NCBI RefSeq assembly: GCF_000002595.2 | Contig: NC_057020.1 | Coordinates: 4,326,488-4,390,487, forward strand | Direction of reading: 5' to 3' | DNA: 64,000 nucleotides | Origin: Chlamydomonas reinhardtii | Lineage: Eukaryota; Chlorophyta; Chlorophyceae; Chlamydomonadales; Chlamydomonadaceae | In this document: piece by piece, positions 34,513 to 44,754 of the stretch | How positions within the stretch are numbered: the first letter of the stretch is position 1 | Layout of the letters: the number at the start of each line of letters is the position of its first letter | The notes under the pieces: generated by a model | Told to the model about the DNA's origin: nothing | Databases searched by the model: none | Seen by the model: only the letters and a program-made list of their open reading frames with translations | Program-made: the position numbers and the translations under genes

Positions 34513-37500
34513 ATGTGTCATTACGCATTGGTGATGCTTCTGGCTGCTGCTGGAGCTATTGGTGGGTGGCCGCGGTCCCGAGCTGACATGCGCGTGCGTT
34601 CGCCCAGCCTGGAACTGCACGAATCTCTGTAACGAGGGCGCTGCTTTGCGCATTGCATTGCATGTCCATGGGCCGGCAACATGTGTCACAACACATCACT
34701 AAAATTGCTTTCGTGTGACTGTGTGACATTGTCCAAGTGTGCGTTTATTTGGGCTGGGGGCCCCTCCTCGCAGCTCCTCGCATCTCCCAATCTGTCCCCC
34801 AATCCCCACTCCTCCTGTAGCTCAAGGCAACAGCCAAGGCAACAGCCAGGGCCAGGGCCAGGGCCAGGGCCAGGGCCAGGGCCAGGGCCAGGGTGGCGGC
34901 AGCGGCAGCGGCAAGCAGGACTTTGGTACGGGCCGGCTGGTGGCAATCGATTATCACGATGGCACTCCCCTCGACTTTGCGCTGTTCGACGACAATGGCA
35001 AATCGGTGAGTGAGTGTGAAGAAGAGTTGCTGCGCGTGAACCCAATGACACATCACAAACACATACGTCTGAAGCCTTAACGCCGGCTGGATATTGCGCA
35101 CAGTACAAGAGGCTGTTGAAGAAGGACAAGATGCCCAAGAAAGACAAGAACGGGGTGGACCTGCAGCTGGGGCAGATGATGACCATCGTGAGTGCCGTGG
35201 GGTGATGCGGTGCCCCACGCGTGCTCCTGCTACGCGCGCACAGGCCTCGTGTTCGTGTGGCCCCAGCAACTAACGTGCTACCAGAGGCAGTGTTCCAACA
35301 GGTACCGTAACGTGTGTTAGCCTCGTAAGCCCTGACCCCGTCACACGCAACGCCACACCTGCAGGGCTGCACGCAAGACCCCACCACCGGCCAGTGCTCC
35401 TCCATCGCGCCGAGCGATGTGACCTACCTGGGCTCTGCCGCCATCCCCCCAGCCACCGCCGTCAAGCAGAAGGTGCGAGCTCCCCGTGCACCAGTGGCGC
35501 CTGCTGTACGCGCGCAAACGCACACCGTACGGTACAAGTACCCCCCTTAACTCCCGCGCCCCATCCCTGCCGAACGTCACGCCCACACAGCGCCACGCAC
35601 ATGAACCGTAATCCATTGCTCATCCGCGACATGTGCCTGGGCCCCCCGCACTCCCAACGGCCCCGCTCCCAGATTCTGGTGATGCTGCTGGATGCCCCCT
35701 CCTGCGGCTTCCCCACCCTGTCTGCCACCTCTGAGGCCGCAATCCGCACCGCCTACCTCGGCCCCAACCTGGACGGATTGGGCGGCATTGCCGGGCGTGC
35801 AGAGAACTGCTCCTAGTGAGTGGGGCTGACTGCTTTGTCCAGCTGCAGCGGGCGGCGAAGCAACGGAACGCAAGCACCGTCAGGCGGATTGGCATGCATC
35901 ATGCAACGGGCCGTTTGAAGCACACATGCCACGTGTTATCACACCCATACGTTTCTGTACCTGTCCGCAGCGGCGAGCTTACGTTTGATGTGTCGGGCTT
36001 GGCGGTCATGGCCGTTCAGCCGCCCTGTGGGTTGATGTCGGTGGGCGGGTCGTGCGTGCGCCCAGACACACGCAAGCTTCGCAAGCACTGATGGCAGTGG
36101 AAGGGTCCAGCCGTCTTGGCACACGAGGGGTGCATTGGGGTTTTGGGTCCTAGCGGTCCGCATACGGTACCGCAACCGGTGACCATCCGCAGCTTGCCTT
36201 TCTCCAACCCACCGTCCCACCCTCCTCTCATTCTAACCGCACGCAGGCCCGCCGCTACCACCTGCGACGCCTACGGCATGTCCAACCCCGCCCGCAGCTG
36301 GGCACAGACCAAGCTCGGTAGCGCCTTGTTCAACACCTTCACAAACTTCCACCTGATCCTTGAGTCCTCCGTGTGCACCTGGGCGGGCCTTGCAACGCTG
36401 GGCGGGGACCAGGTGTGGCTCAAGCCTGCGTACGCGGTCGGCGGCTGGCAGGTCCCATTGCAGGAGGTGCGAGCTAGCTGATGCGCCCGGGTGATCGGGA
36501 GGGTTAAGGTCGCGGTACGTACGTGTGCATACCCGCTGCTGATGAAGTGACTGATTTCGTAACCATGCTGCGCCTCTAACCAAATGCGACAACTGCCCAT
36601 TCTCACCTGCAGATCACCCACAACTACGTGCTCTACCACTCCTTTAGCTACGGGATTGAGTATCAGGACAAGTCATCCTTCATGGGATCAGGCACTGCCT
36701 GCCCGAACACACCAGAGCTGGTGCGTATGCGCGGGCATGCCAAGAGTTAGCAGGGGAACCCCTGAGAGTTAGAGAGCACACGATGCCGTGTGTGTGCTGT
36801 GTGTGTTAGGAGCATCATTGGATAGCCGCAACCAACTGCAGCTCGCTTCTCTCTTTGGGCCTGAACCATTCTATCATATCCCTTCAGGCCCTTCTGGGCT
36901 GGGCAACACCCGCTGCCGGCGGCGACTCTCTTGACGCCAGCACCATCCCCGTCGGCGCTGCCACCCAAGCCTTTACGCTGCCGGCAATCTACGTCACCGG
37001 CCGTGGCTCTTACGTGCGTGCCAAGCCGGTGTGGACGAGCTGGTACAACAGCACATACGGCCGTAACCTGTACTTCGAGTTGCGCATGCGAGGATCCGGC
37101 GATGACCAACTGCCACTGGAAAGCACCAACCGAATCGTCATTCACGAGGTGCGGTCGCTCGAGCTGTCTGGGTTTCTGCGCATGGGGGGCTTAGCAGCGA
37201 CGTTGTGTGAGCCGAGTCGACTTCGTGGGATTGGGTGCGTGGTAGATCTTTGCAGGCAGGAAGGTGGAGTTGGGGCTTGTGCCTGTGCGCGCAGGAAGCC
37301 ACAATAACCCTCACGTCACGCCGTTACCCTGCTGCCCACCCCCCCCTGTCCCCAGGTTAATGCCGTGATGGATAACGATCTTGCCACCTATCGCAACTCC
37401 GACCGCCAGATCAACTGGATGCAATCCTTCGCGCCCAACAGCCGCGTCCTTGTGTCCTCCTCCACCCTGGGAGTGAACTACAACATGGTTGCCTACGCTG

Positions 37501-39845
37501 GTCCCTTCACCGGCAGCGCCAAGAATTTGGTGCCCATCTACCTCTGCCGCTACCTCACCAGCGATGCCGAGTGCCCCTCACTCGCTGCCGTTCTGGGCAA
37601 TGCACCTTCGTCGCCGCCGAGCCCCTACCCACCGCCCAGGCCCTCGCCCCCGCCTCCTTTCCCTCCGCCGCCGCCGCCCAGGCCCTCACCGCCAGTCCTG
37701 CCGCCACGCCCTCCACCCAGCCCCCCTCCGCCGACCTCCCCGCCCATGGTGCCGCGCCCTCCCTCCCCCGCCCCGCGCCCGCCGCCGCCCTTCCCGTCCC
37801 CGCGTCCGCCTCCCAAGGTGCGGCCCCGCGGCATTGCTGCCAAGAGTGCCAACTTGTCTTGTGCATGTCCTCTACCGGCTGTGCATTTCATCCCAGATTA
37901 CGAAATTATTTGCTGCCATCCGTTTCCTGATCTAGGTCCACCGCAACGCACGCACTGCCAATTTTGCAGACCATCGCCAAGACCACCGGCTCCAAATCCA
38001 AGTCGCCGCCGCCGGCAGCCATCGCTGCTGGCAGCACCTCGCCCCCTGTTGCGGCCGCCGGCGCTGCCCCTCCGCCCTCCACTGACTCATCGTGCCTTTG
38101 CCCCGAAATCTACGCTCCCGTTTGCGCGTCTGGGGCCGCCGGTGATGGCACCATTGACAACGCCTGTCAGGCCGAATGCTTGGGCCTGACCATTGCCTAC
38201 CCTGGCCCCTGCGTCAAGGCTGGTGAGTTCTGTTTAATTTCAGGAATACGGTCCGGGCATTGTTTGCCACACTGACTTGATCGGTTGTGACAAACCCGCC
38301 GGTGACTGCATGACCCGAACTGTGCTTGCCGCCCACAGACGGCTGCGACAGCATTGCCTCCCGCACAACCTACGCGCCCGTGTGTGGCGGCGATGGTGCC
38401 ACCTACAGCAACAGGCTGCAGGCGGAGTGCGGCGGCGTGTCGGTGGCGAGTGAGGGGCGCTGCGCCCAGCCCAAGTGCACCTGCCCGCTCGAGGACGGGG
38501 TGCAGGTGTGCGGTGCAGACGGCACCACGTATGACAACGAGTGCCGCGCACGCTGCGCGGGTGTCACCATCAGACACATTGGGCCCTGCGCCAAGCCAGG
38601 TGCGTTGGCGGCCGCATCTAGTGGGAGAACGATCGTGCGGGCGAGTGGGAGTTGTGCCTTCATGCATGCCGTCATTATGGTTTTCCTGTTACGGAAAGAG
38701 TGGCATGCCGTGACTAACCAGGAACTGCGTTACCATATTGCGCACGTGTTCCCACCACGCAGAGGGCTGCAGTAATGCCACATGCTCGGCCGACTTCGCG
38801 CCTGTGTGTGGCGTCGACGGCGTCACGTACGAGAATGCATGCAGGCTGGGCTGCACGGGCGTGCAGCCCCTGCACAAGGGCCCGTGCGGCGTGACGCTGC
38901 GCATGACGCGCCTACCCGCCGCCTGCGCCTGCCCCTCCACCTGGGACCCGGCGTGCGGCGACGACTACCTCACATACAACAACGCGCAGTGCGCGATCAA
39001 ATGCGCCGGCGTGGCAGTGCTGTACAGCGGCGTTTGCGCCCCCGCAGGTGTGTTGTATGCGTATGTTGCTGTCGCCTGTCGGCAGGGGCTGACGCCTAGT
39101 GCATGTGCGTTCCCGTGCCGGGCGTTCTCTTGTGCTGTACTAAGTCCTCATTGTTTTACGCTGCCCGTGCTTTGCAGCCTCCTGCATCGGCACGTTCTGT
39201 GTGCCCGAGGACATCCCCGCCTGTGGCGCCAACAACGTCACATACGACTCGGTGTGCTCGGCCACCTGCACCGGCGGCGTGGCGGTGGCGCGCGCGGGGG
39301 CCTGTGAGGCGCCCGCACCGCCGCTGCGGCCCCTGACCGACGGCACCCAGGGCCCCAACACCGACCTGCCCACAAGCCGCGCGCAATCCAGCTCCAGTGG
39401 CGGCCTCAGCTCGGGCGCGCTCGTGGGCATCATCGTGGGATGTGTTGGCGGCGCGCTGCTGCTGGCAGCCGCCTTGAGCGGCGCGCTGGTGTGGCACTCT
39501 CGCCGCATGCACCAACGCCAGGAGGAGGAGCAGCAGAAGGAGCTGTTCCGGCAGCACCAGCTACAGAGCCAGAGCCAGAGCCAGCGCCGCGCCTCGCTGC
39601 GGGCAAGCGGCAGCATGACGCACCAACTGCCTGAGCACGACCTGCGGGTGCAGCTGCGCGCCGGGCACTCGGAGAATAAGTGGGCGGTCGCAAGCGCCAC
39701 CAGTGGCGAATCGCCTCGCACCACGCCCCGCACCACGCCGCGTGTGAGCCGGATCACGAGCAACCGAGTGCGCGACAGCGCCAACAGCAGCATCCCCGCC
39801 GTGATTGATGAGTTTGACGACATCAGGGGTGTGGCGCACGTGTGA
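34513..39845 (+). CDS. M11 (gametolysin-family) metallopeptidase with six Kazal-like domains and membrane anchor
   Basis: Exons 34513-34561, 34821-35005, 35104-35187, 35365-35472, 35673-35815, 35971-36048, 36247-36466, 36613-36720, 36888-37148, 37356-37817, 37970-38222, 38339-38599, 38763-39047 and 39178-39845 give 1054 residues. Order: signal peptide (MCHYALVMLLAAAGAIA), Gln-Gly repeat, a region like the M11 propeptide and peptidase, a Pro-rich linker (about 495-566), six Kazal-type Cys-rich modules (about 605-875; e.g. YAPVCGGDGATYSN, CGADGTTYDNEC), a transmembrane helix (about 911-938) and a Gln/Arg-rich cytoplasmic tail. The zinc site reads QEITHNYVLYH (288-298): Gln replaces the first His of HExxH, as reported for Volvox VMPs. 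A Met-turn candidate (SSFMGSG) follows. Gametolysins cleave Hyp-rich cell-wall proteins; here the action would be at the cell surface. The extracellular side is inferred from topology. Confidence 0.9.
34847..34893 (+). repeat. CAGGGC hexamer repeat coding Gln-Gly
   Basis: About eight near-perfect CAGGGC copies just after the signal peptide of the M11 peptidase gene. They keep the frame and encode a (QG)n spacer. Confidence 0.9.
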
Positions 39846-41361
39846 TGAGCGGCCCTTCTGGTTCACGTGAGCGCACGGTGCGTGCGGGAGCGGCGGGAGT
39901 AGCGGGATCTGGGGGCGGAGCTGGGCGGGGCCATGGAGGCGGTGCATGCGTTGCGTCGTGCTGTGAGGGGCCAGCAGGGAGGAGGGGAGGATGTAAGTGG
40001 AGGTCAGGGCGGCGCCGCCGCGACTGAATCAGCAGGCTGCCAAGCTTTATGGGTAGGGAGGGTAACCAGGTTGCGGCTAATGCCACGTTTGGCTACACAT
40101 GTGCAGCGCGCCAGGGTGCCGCCGGTCCGCGTATTCCATACCACATATTCAAAACAGACAGGGATTGCCGGCACAAGACACGGGCACTAGATGGTGTTCG
40201 TTATAGCACAGGTTGTGTCGTACAGCAAGTGGATGCATGTGGATGTGCAAGAGCGTGAAGCCTGGAGGTGTGTCGTAGCTACATGTGAGCTCAAAGCTAT
40301 GACTCAAGTTGGCGTGACCTAGCCTTGGTTATGTATCGGGGCTTGACATTGAGGATTGCCGTTCCATTGTACATAACTGAGACGGGCACATACGGTTTGC
40401 TGTACATGAGGAGGGAAGGTTGTGGCGTGGGTTGTGGTTCAATGTGAGGGGCGTGGTCGACAGTTGTTGCCGCTGCAACATTCATACAACTCGGCATGGC
40501 AATATTGAGTATTGAATGGGTGGAAGTGCACACTACAGTAGCGCGCCCGCAATCAGGCCAGTATCGGCACGGCTATGTTGTAGTCGTGAGAGGCGCAGAG
40601 ATTTGCATCTAGCTGTGCTATTAGACATGTGGATTTGGGGGTGACGAAGATGCAATGCGGTCTTGCATCACCGTATTTTGGATGGCGAGCGCAATCACGC
40701 ACCAATGTGCCTGTCAGGGCGGGCCAGGACAGACAGGATGACACCTTACGTGTATTGTGTTTGGTGGCAGGTGGAGTGTGGTTTGTGTCCAGCGACAGTT
40801 TTGCGTGCGGACTGTGCGGTGAAGGGCTGCGTGTTGGCGTATGGATTCATCGACCGGCGGAAGGCCGCTGAGGGACCTACCAGTCCCTGTGAACGTATGG
40901 TTCATGCTAGCCGGCGGTGTCCCCGCTGCAGCAAGTATGGGAGCGCCACCAGCAGTGATGCTGGCAGAGCTGTGGGAAGCGCTGACATGGTGATGCGAGC
41001 AGGAGCGAGCAGCGCGGGCTGGCGCGTGGCTGGCGTGCTACGGTGCTAGGGCTTGCGCGCAGGGGAGCTGGGAATTGCAACATTGCCCAACACGCACGCG
41101 GCACGCCAATTGACCCGCGGAAGCTAGGAAATTCATGTAAGGACATGGCATGATTTTGGAGACCCCGTTTCCGGGCCCCCATCCCCGGAAATTTCCTGTG
41201 TCATTTCCAGTATGATCGGTGACAGTGACAGTCGTTCACGAAAACCATCGGCACTCCTGCTGGACCCTGCGAGCAAAACACAATGCAGAGAGTCCCGTCC
41301 AGAACTTTGTCGCCAAGTGGCGTTTGCGCCCTGCTGCTATTTATATTTTGTGTATTGCAAC
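39846..41361. other. Intergenic after the M11 gene
   Basis: Contains the M11 polyadenylation signal near 39992. The rest has no supported gene. Just before the next start codon there is an AT-rich TATTTATATTTT stretch (about 41338-41350), too close to that ATG to be an ordinary TATA box for it. Confidence 0.5.
39992..39996 (+). terminator. TGTAA polyadenylation signal of the M11 gene
   Basis: TGTAA 147 nt after the stop codon. Confidence 0.5.
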
Positions 41362-41753
41362 ATGGACGTAGACCCGGCGCTTCCAGCCGAAAACCCAGAG
41401 CTTGCAAACATCGTGACACATAAACATTCTGGGAAGAAATCCATCAAGCGCGACAAGCCCGTTAGTGCCGTTAGCAGCAAGAAAACAGACAAAGCACGGT
41501 TGCAGGACCTTGAGGACTACGTGGAGCGGCTGAAAGCCCTTCCAAAATCGTCGGCTTGGGCGAAGCATAGGCTGGCAGTGGCTCATAAGGCCATTTCAAT
41601 TCTGCAGGAAACTTCGCGGTGAGCACACCTTTGCAGACGGGCCTTACGCGGTCGCTCAGGAATCGTGCGTAAACGTGCTTTGCTTACAGGGCAAACCGCA
41701 CGTCCGAGCAAGCGTCGCAGCTGGAGCAGCTCCTAAAGCAGCTGCAGCTTTAA
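41362..41753 (+). CDS. Small charged helical protein, first ORF of a tight gene pair
   Basis: Exons 41362-41618 and 41690-41753 give 106 residues. Not recognised. The N-terminus MDVDPALPAENPELANIV is acidic, followed by a Lys/Ser-rich stretch (HKHSGKKSIKRDKPVSAV) and then two amphipathic helices (LQDLEDYVERLKALPKSSAW and an SEQASQLEQLLKQLQL tail) suggesting a coiled-coil or dimerising protein. An in-frame ATG at 41212 would add 50 Cys-rich residues; I prefer the later ATG because the added part looks non-coding. The stop codon at 41753 is followed only 18 nt later by the ATG of the DUF829 gene, with no room for a terminator and promoter. Confidence 0.65.
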
Positions 41754-41771
41754 GCTCTGCAACGCAGTCGG

Positions 41772-44082
41772 ATGAGCAGGAAGCAGGTTGCGGAGTTCCG
41801 CCACGGCCTGGAGTGGCGACCATGTCCGACCCCTGCCAGCTCCGCCCCCGGCACTAGCGACCCCGCCCCAGCCTCTTGCCGAACTCTCGTGGTGCTGCTG
41901 CCATGGATGTGGGCCGCCGGCACCTCAGTCGACAAGGTGCGCTCCCTCCCTTCACACAGACCACCGCACGCTTCACATCGTGTGCCACCCGTTCACCACC
42001 TTGATCCAGCCGGCCACGCCTCTGGCTGCACCCCTCTCACCGCCCCCCTCCCCCACCCCGCCCCCCGCCCTGCAACTCCTTCCCCCCGTCCCGCCCCCTC
42101 GTAGCACGTGGCCCTCTATCACGGCCTGGGCTGTGACGTGGCGCTGTTCCATTGGCCGCCGCTGGCCGTGTGGCTGCCGCTGCTGGCGACCCGCAACGCG
42201 ATGGCGCTGCTGCAGGGCCTGGCCGCACACCTGGCGGAGCAAGAGCAGCAGCAGCTCGAGGGGAACAGCCCGATGAAGCAGCACCAGCGGCGGCAGCATC
42301 AGCAGGAGCAGGAGCGGCCGCCGTCCGGCGCATGGCACGAGGCGGCAGGGCAACACGGGGCCGGACAACAGCCGGCACGCGTGGTGGCAGGGGCAGGGGC
42401 AGGGGAAGCAGCCGCTAGCACTGGCGCAGGCGCGTCTAGCTCCGGCGGCGGCGGTGGCTGTCCTGGGACGGAGTCTGGGTTGTTAGATCTGAAGCGCGGC
42501 GCCGCGGGGGGAGCTGGATCCACCGCAGGCGGCAGCGCAGCACATGGTGGCTGCAGTCCCGGGGCTATGCCCCCACACCCATGCCCGACCCAGATCCGGA
42601 TCCGGAGGCCGCACGTGGTTCTGGTGTCGTACAGCGGCGCCGCCAAGGGCTTGCTGGCGCCGGCTCTGGAACGGCTGGTGGCGGCGGCCGCTGTAGCAGA
42701 TGGCACTCGCGGTGGTGGCGCTGTAAGTGTAGGAATGGAGTGGCCCGGGGCGGGCGTCATCGGCAGCAGCGGCGACACAGGTTGCATTGGCGGAAGCAGC
42801 ACTGGCGGTAGCGGGTCTGGCTCGGCGGAATCAGCCAAGCGGCGGCGGCAGCTGCCGCCGCCGCCCGGCGGGCCGGTGGGCGATGCAGAGCGGGTCGTGT
42901 TGCGGCACCTGGCGGGCGTTGTGTTTGACTCGGGGCCTGTTGACTTTGACTCGAGTGTGGGTGTCACGCTGTTTGCCAACAGCAAGGTGCCGGCGGTGCG
43001 GCAATTGCAGCGGGCGGCGGGCGGCGCGGCGGCGGGTGCCATGGACTTCTTCATGTACGAGGTGGGTACTGCTGCCGTACACTGCCGTGCACTGCCGTAC
43101 ATCGCCTTTTGATGCGGCGGGGCGGGGAATCCGGGAAAGAGGTTGGGAGATCGGGGTGAAGGGGTTGGGCTGTGGGCGTCCCACTGCGCCCCCTCCTGAC
43201 GTGCCCCGCGTGCCCGCGTGCCTCCTCCGTCAGCTCCTCGCCACCCCGCCCCGCTGCCCCTTTCCCCATGCCGCTGCTCCCCCTTCCCGCTGCTCACCCG
43301 CTCCCCCAAACGCCCCAACGCCCCCTTCCAAACCCACGGCCCCCGCGCAGGTGTTTGAGGGCCAGCGGCGGCACATGTGGCGCTCCCTTCGCAGCGGCCT
43401 GGCGCTATTGGGCCGCCCCACAGCCTTCCTGTTCAGCTGGGCCGGAGACGGCCTCGCCAACCCCCAGCCCATACACGCGCTGGCCACCGCGCTGCGATCG
43501 CCGGCTGTAGCACCGCCGCCGCCGTCACAGCAGCAGCAGGCGGTGGATGGGGAGGGAGGAGGCGGAGCAGAAGGAGGAGCAGGGGGCGTGGGGCCGCAGA
43601 AGAGGTCGTGGGGGAGGTGGGCGTGGGACATGGCGTGGGCGGCGATGCTGCCTGTGTCGCCCTTCGCGCACGCGCCGTCCGCGGGGCCAGGGATGATGGC
43701 GGCGGGAGGCGGGGCGGCGGGCGGCGGCGGCAGTGATGGTGCCACAGCGGATGCAGGCTGGGGCTCGGGAGCACTGCCCACGCCGTCGCCCTTGGCGGGG
43801 CTCGACTTCAGCGGCGGAGCCGGAGTGGCAGGGCAAGCATGGGAAGGGCAGCCGCAGCCGCAGCCGGCTGCAGCAGAAGCAGCTGCAGCAGCTGCAGGAG
43901 CAGCGCCGGCGGTGTCGGCGGTGGCGCAAGCGGGGCGGGGGGGAGCGCTGCTGCTGCCGGCCCTGGAGTGGGTGCAGGAGCAGGCGTGGGGCGCCTCAGA
44001 GCATGTGGCGCACCTGCGGCGGCACCCGGAGGAGTACAGGGCTGCTGTAGCAGCCTTCCTGCAGCGCTGCGAGCGGCAGTAG
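41772..44082 (+). CDS. DUF829/TMEM53-like alpha/beta-hydrolase-fold protein
   Basis: Exons 41772-41936, 42105-43061 and 43351-44082 give 617 residues. Core blocks typical of DUF829 (PF05705) are split by low-complexity inserts: LVVLLPWMWAAGTSVDKHV (first strand), DVALFHWPP, HVVLVSYSGAAKGLLAP, then GVVFDSGPVDFDSS, then FLFSWAGDGLANPQPIHALA, and the closing helix HLRRHPEEYRAAVAAFL. TMEM53-type proteins are usually 250-400 residues; the excess is Ala/Gly/Ser/Gln-rich. SYSGA occupies the nucleophile-elbow position, but enzymatic activity is not established for the family. It is the second ORF of the pair with the small gene ending at 41753. A TGTAA signal lies about 270 nt after its stop. Confidence 0.88.
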
Positions 44083-44754
44083 CAGCGCTGGCGGCGGCAG
44101 CGACGGCAGCGTCAGTAGCAGTAGCAAGGGCCCCGGGGGCAGTAGCAGGCAGGGCGGGGGGCTTGGGCGCTAGCTGTTACAGGCGTGGAGGGTACGAGGT
44201 CTGCAGCCGGGCCGGGCCTGGCGGTAGGACCCGTGGGACACAGCGGTACCGGACATACGGCTCCGTTGGTCCGACTGGCGCCGTTGACCTCGGTAAAGTT
44301 CAGACGGTGCTGGTGCCCATCGCACAAGCAACCTTAAGGCACTTTAATTTGCATGTAAGTGTTTTTGAGTCCTTTGTTGGCCCGTTTCCCCGCGGAGGAC
44401 AGGCGTTTTCTTCCCAGTTGGCATACTTGGTTTGGTTGTGAATGCAACTGACGAAGTGCAGCAGCTTCGTCAGGCAGCAGCAGAAGCGCGGCAGCAACAG
44501 CAGCTTTGACGCAGCGTCGCGGCAACGGCGCTGCAGCAGCGGTGCGGACATCGAGCTCAGCACGGCGGGGCCGCTCTTGCTCGCTAACGCAGCCCCGATG
44601 GCCGCAGCTTCTCTGGTCAGCGACCAGCAGCTCCGTCGGCTAAGTGGCTAGCCTGGAGCCGCATCCAGAGCCCATAGCCCCTGCGCCTGCAAAGAGAAGG
44701 AGAAGAATAAAAGGCTGGCGCAACAACGATAACGAGTGAGGAGACGAACGTTAC
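44083..44754. other. 3' flank of DUF829 gene and 5' flank of BTB/NHL gene
   Basis: Holds the TGTAA signal at 44354. GAATAAAAGG at about 44705 is TATA-like, 50 bp before the BTB/NHL start. Short Ser/Gln-rich open frames here are not convincing. Confidence 0.45.
44354..44358 (+). terminator. TGTAA polyadenylation signal of the DUF829 gene
   Basis: TGTAA in an AT-rich patch 272 nt after the stop. It would serve both ORFs if the locus is dicistronic. Confidence 0.5.

Noticed and set aside
41212-41361. Earlier in-frame ATG for the small gene before DUF829
   Set aside because: The added 50 residues are Cys/Ser-rich without pattern and cross an AT-rich promoter-like stretch.
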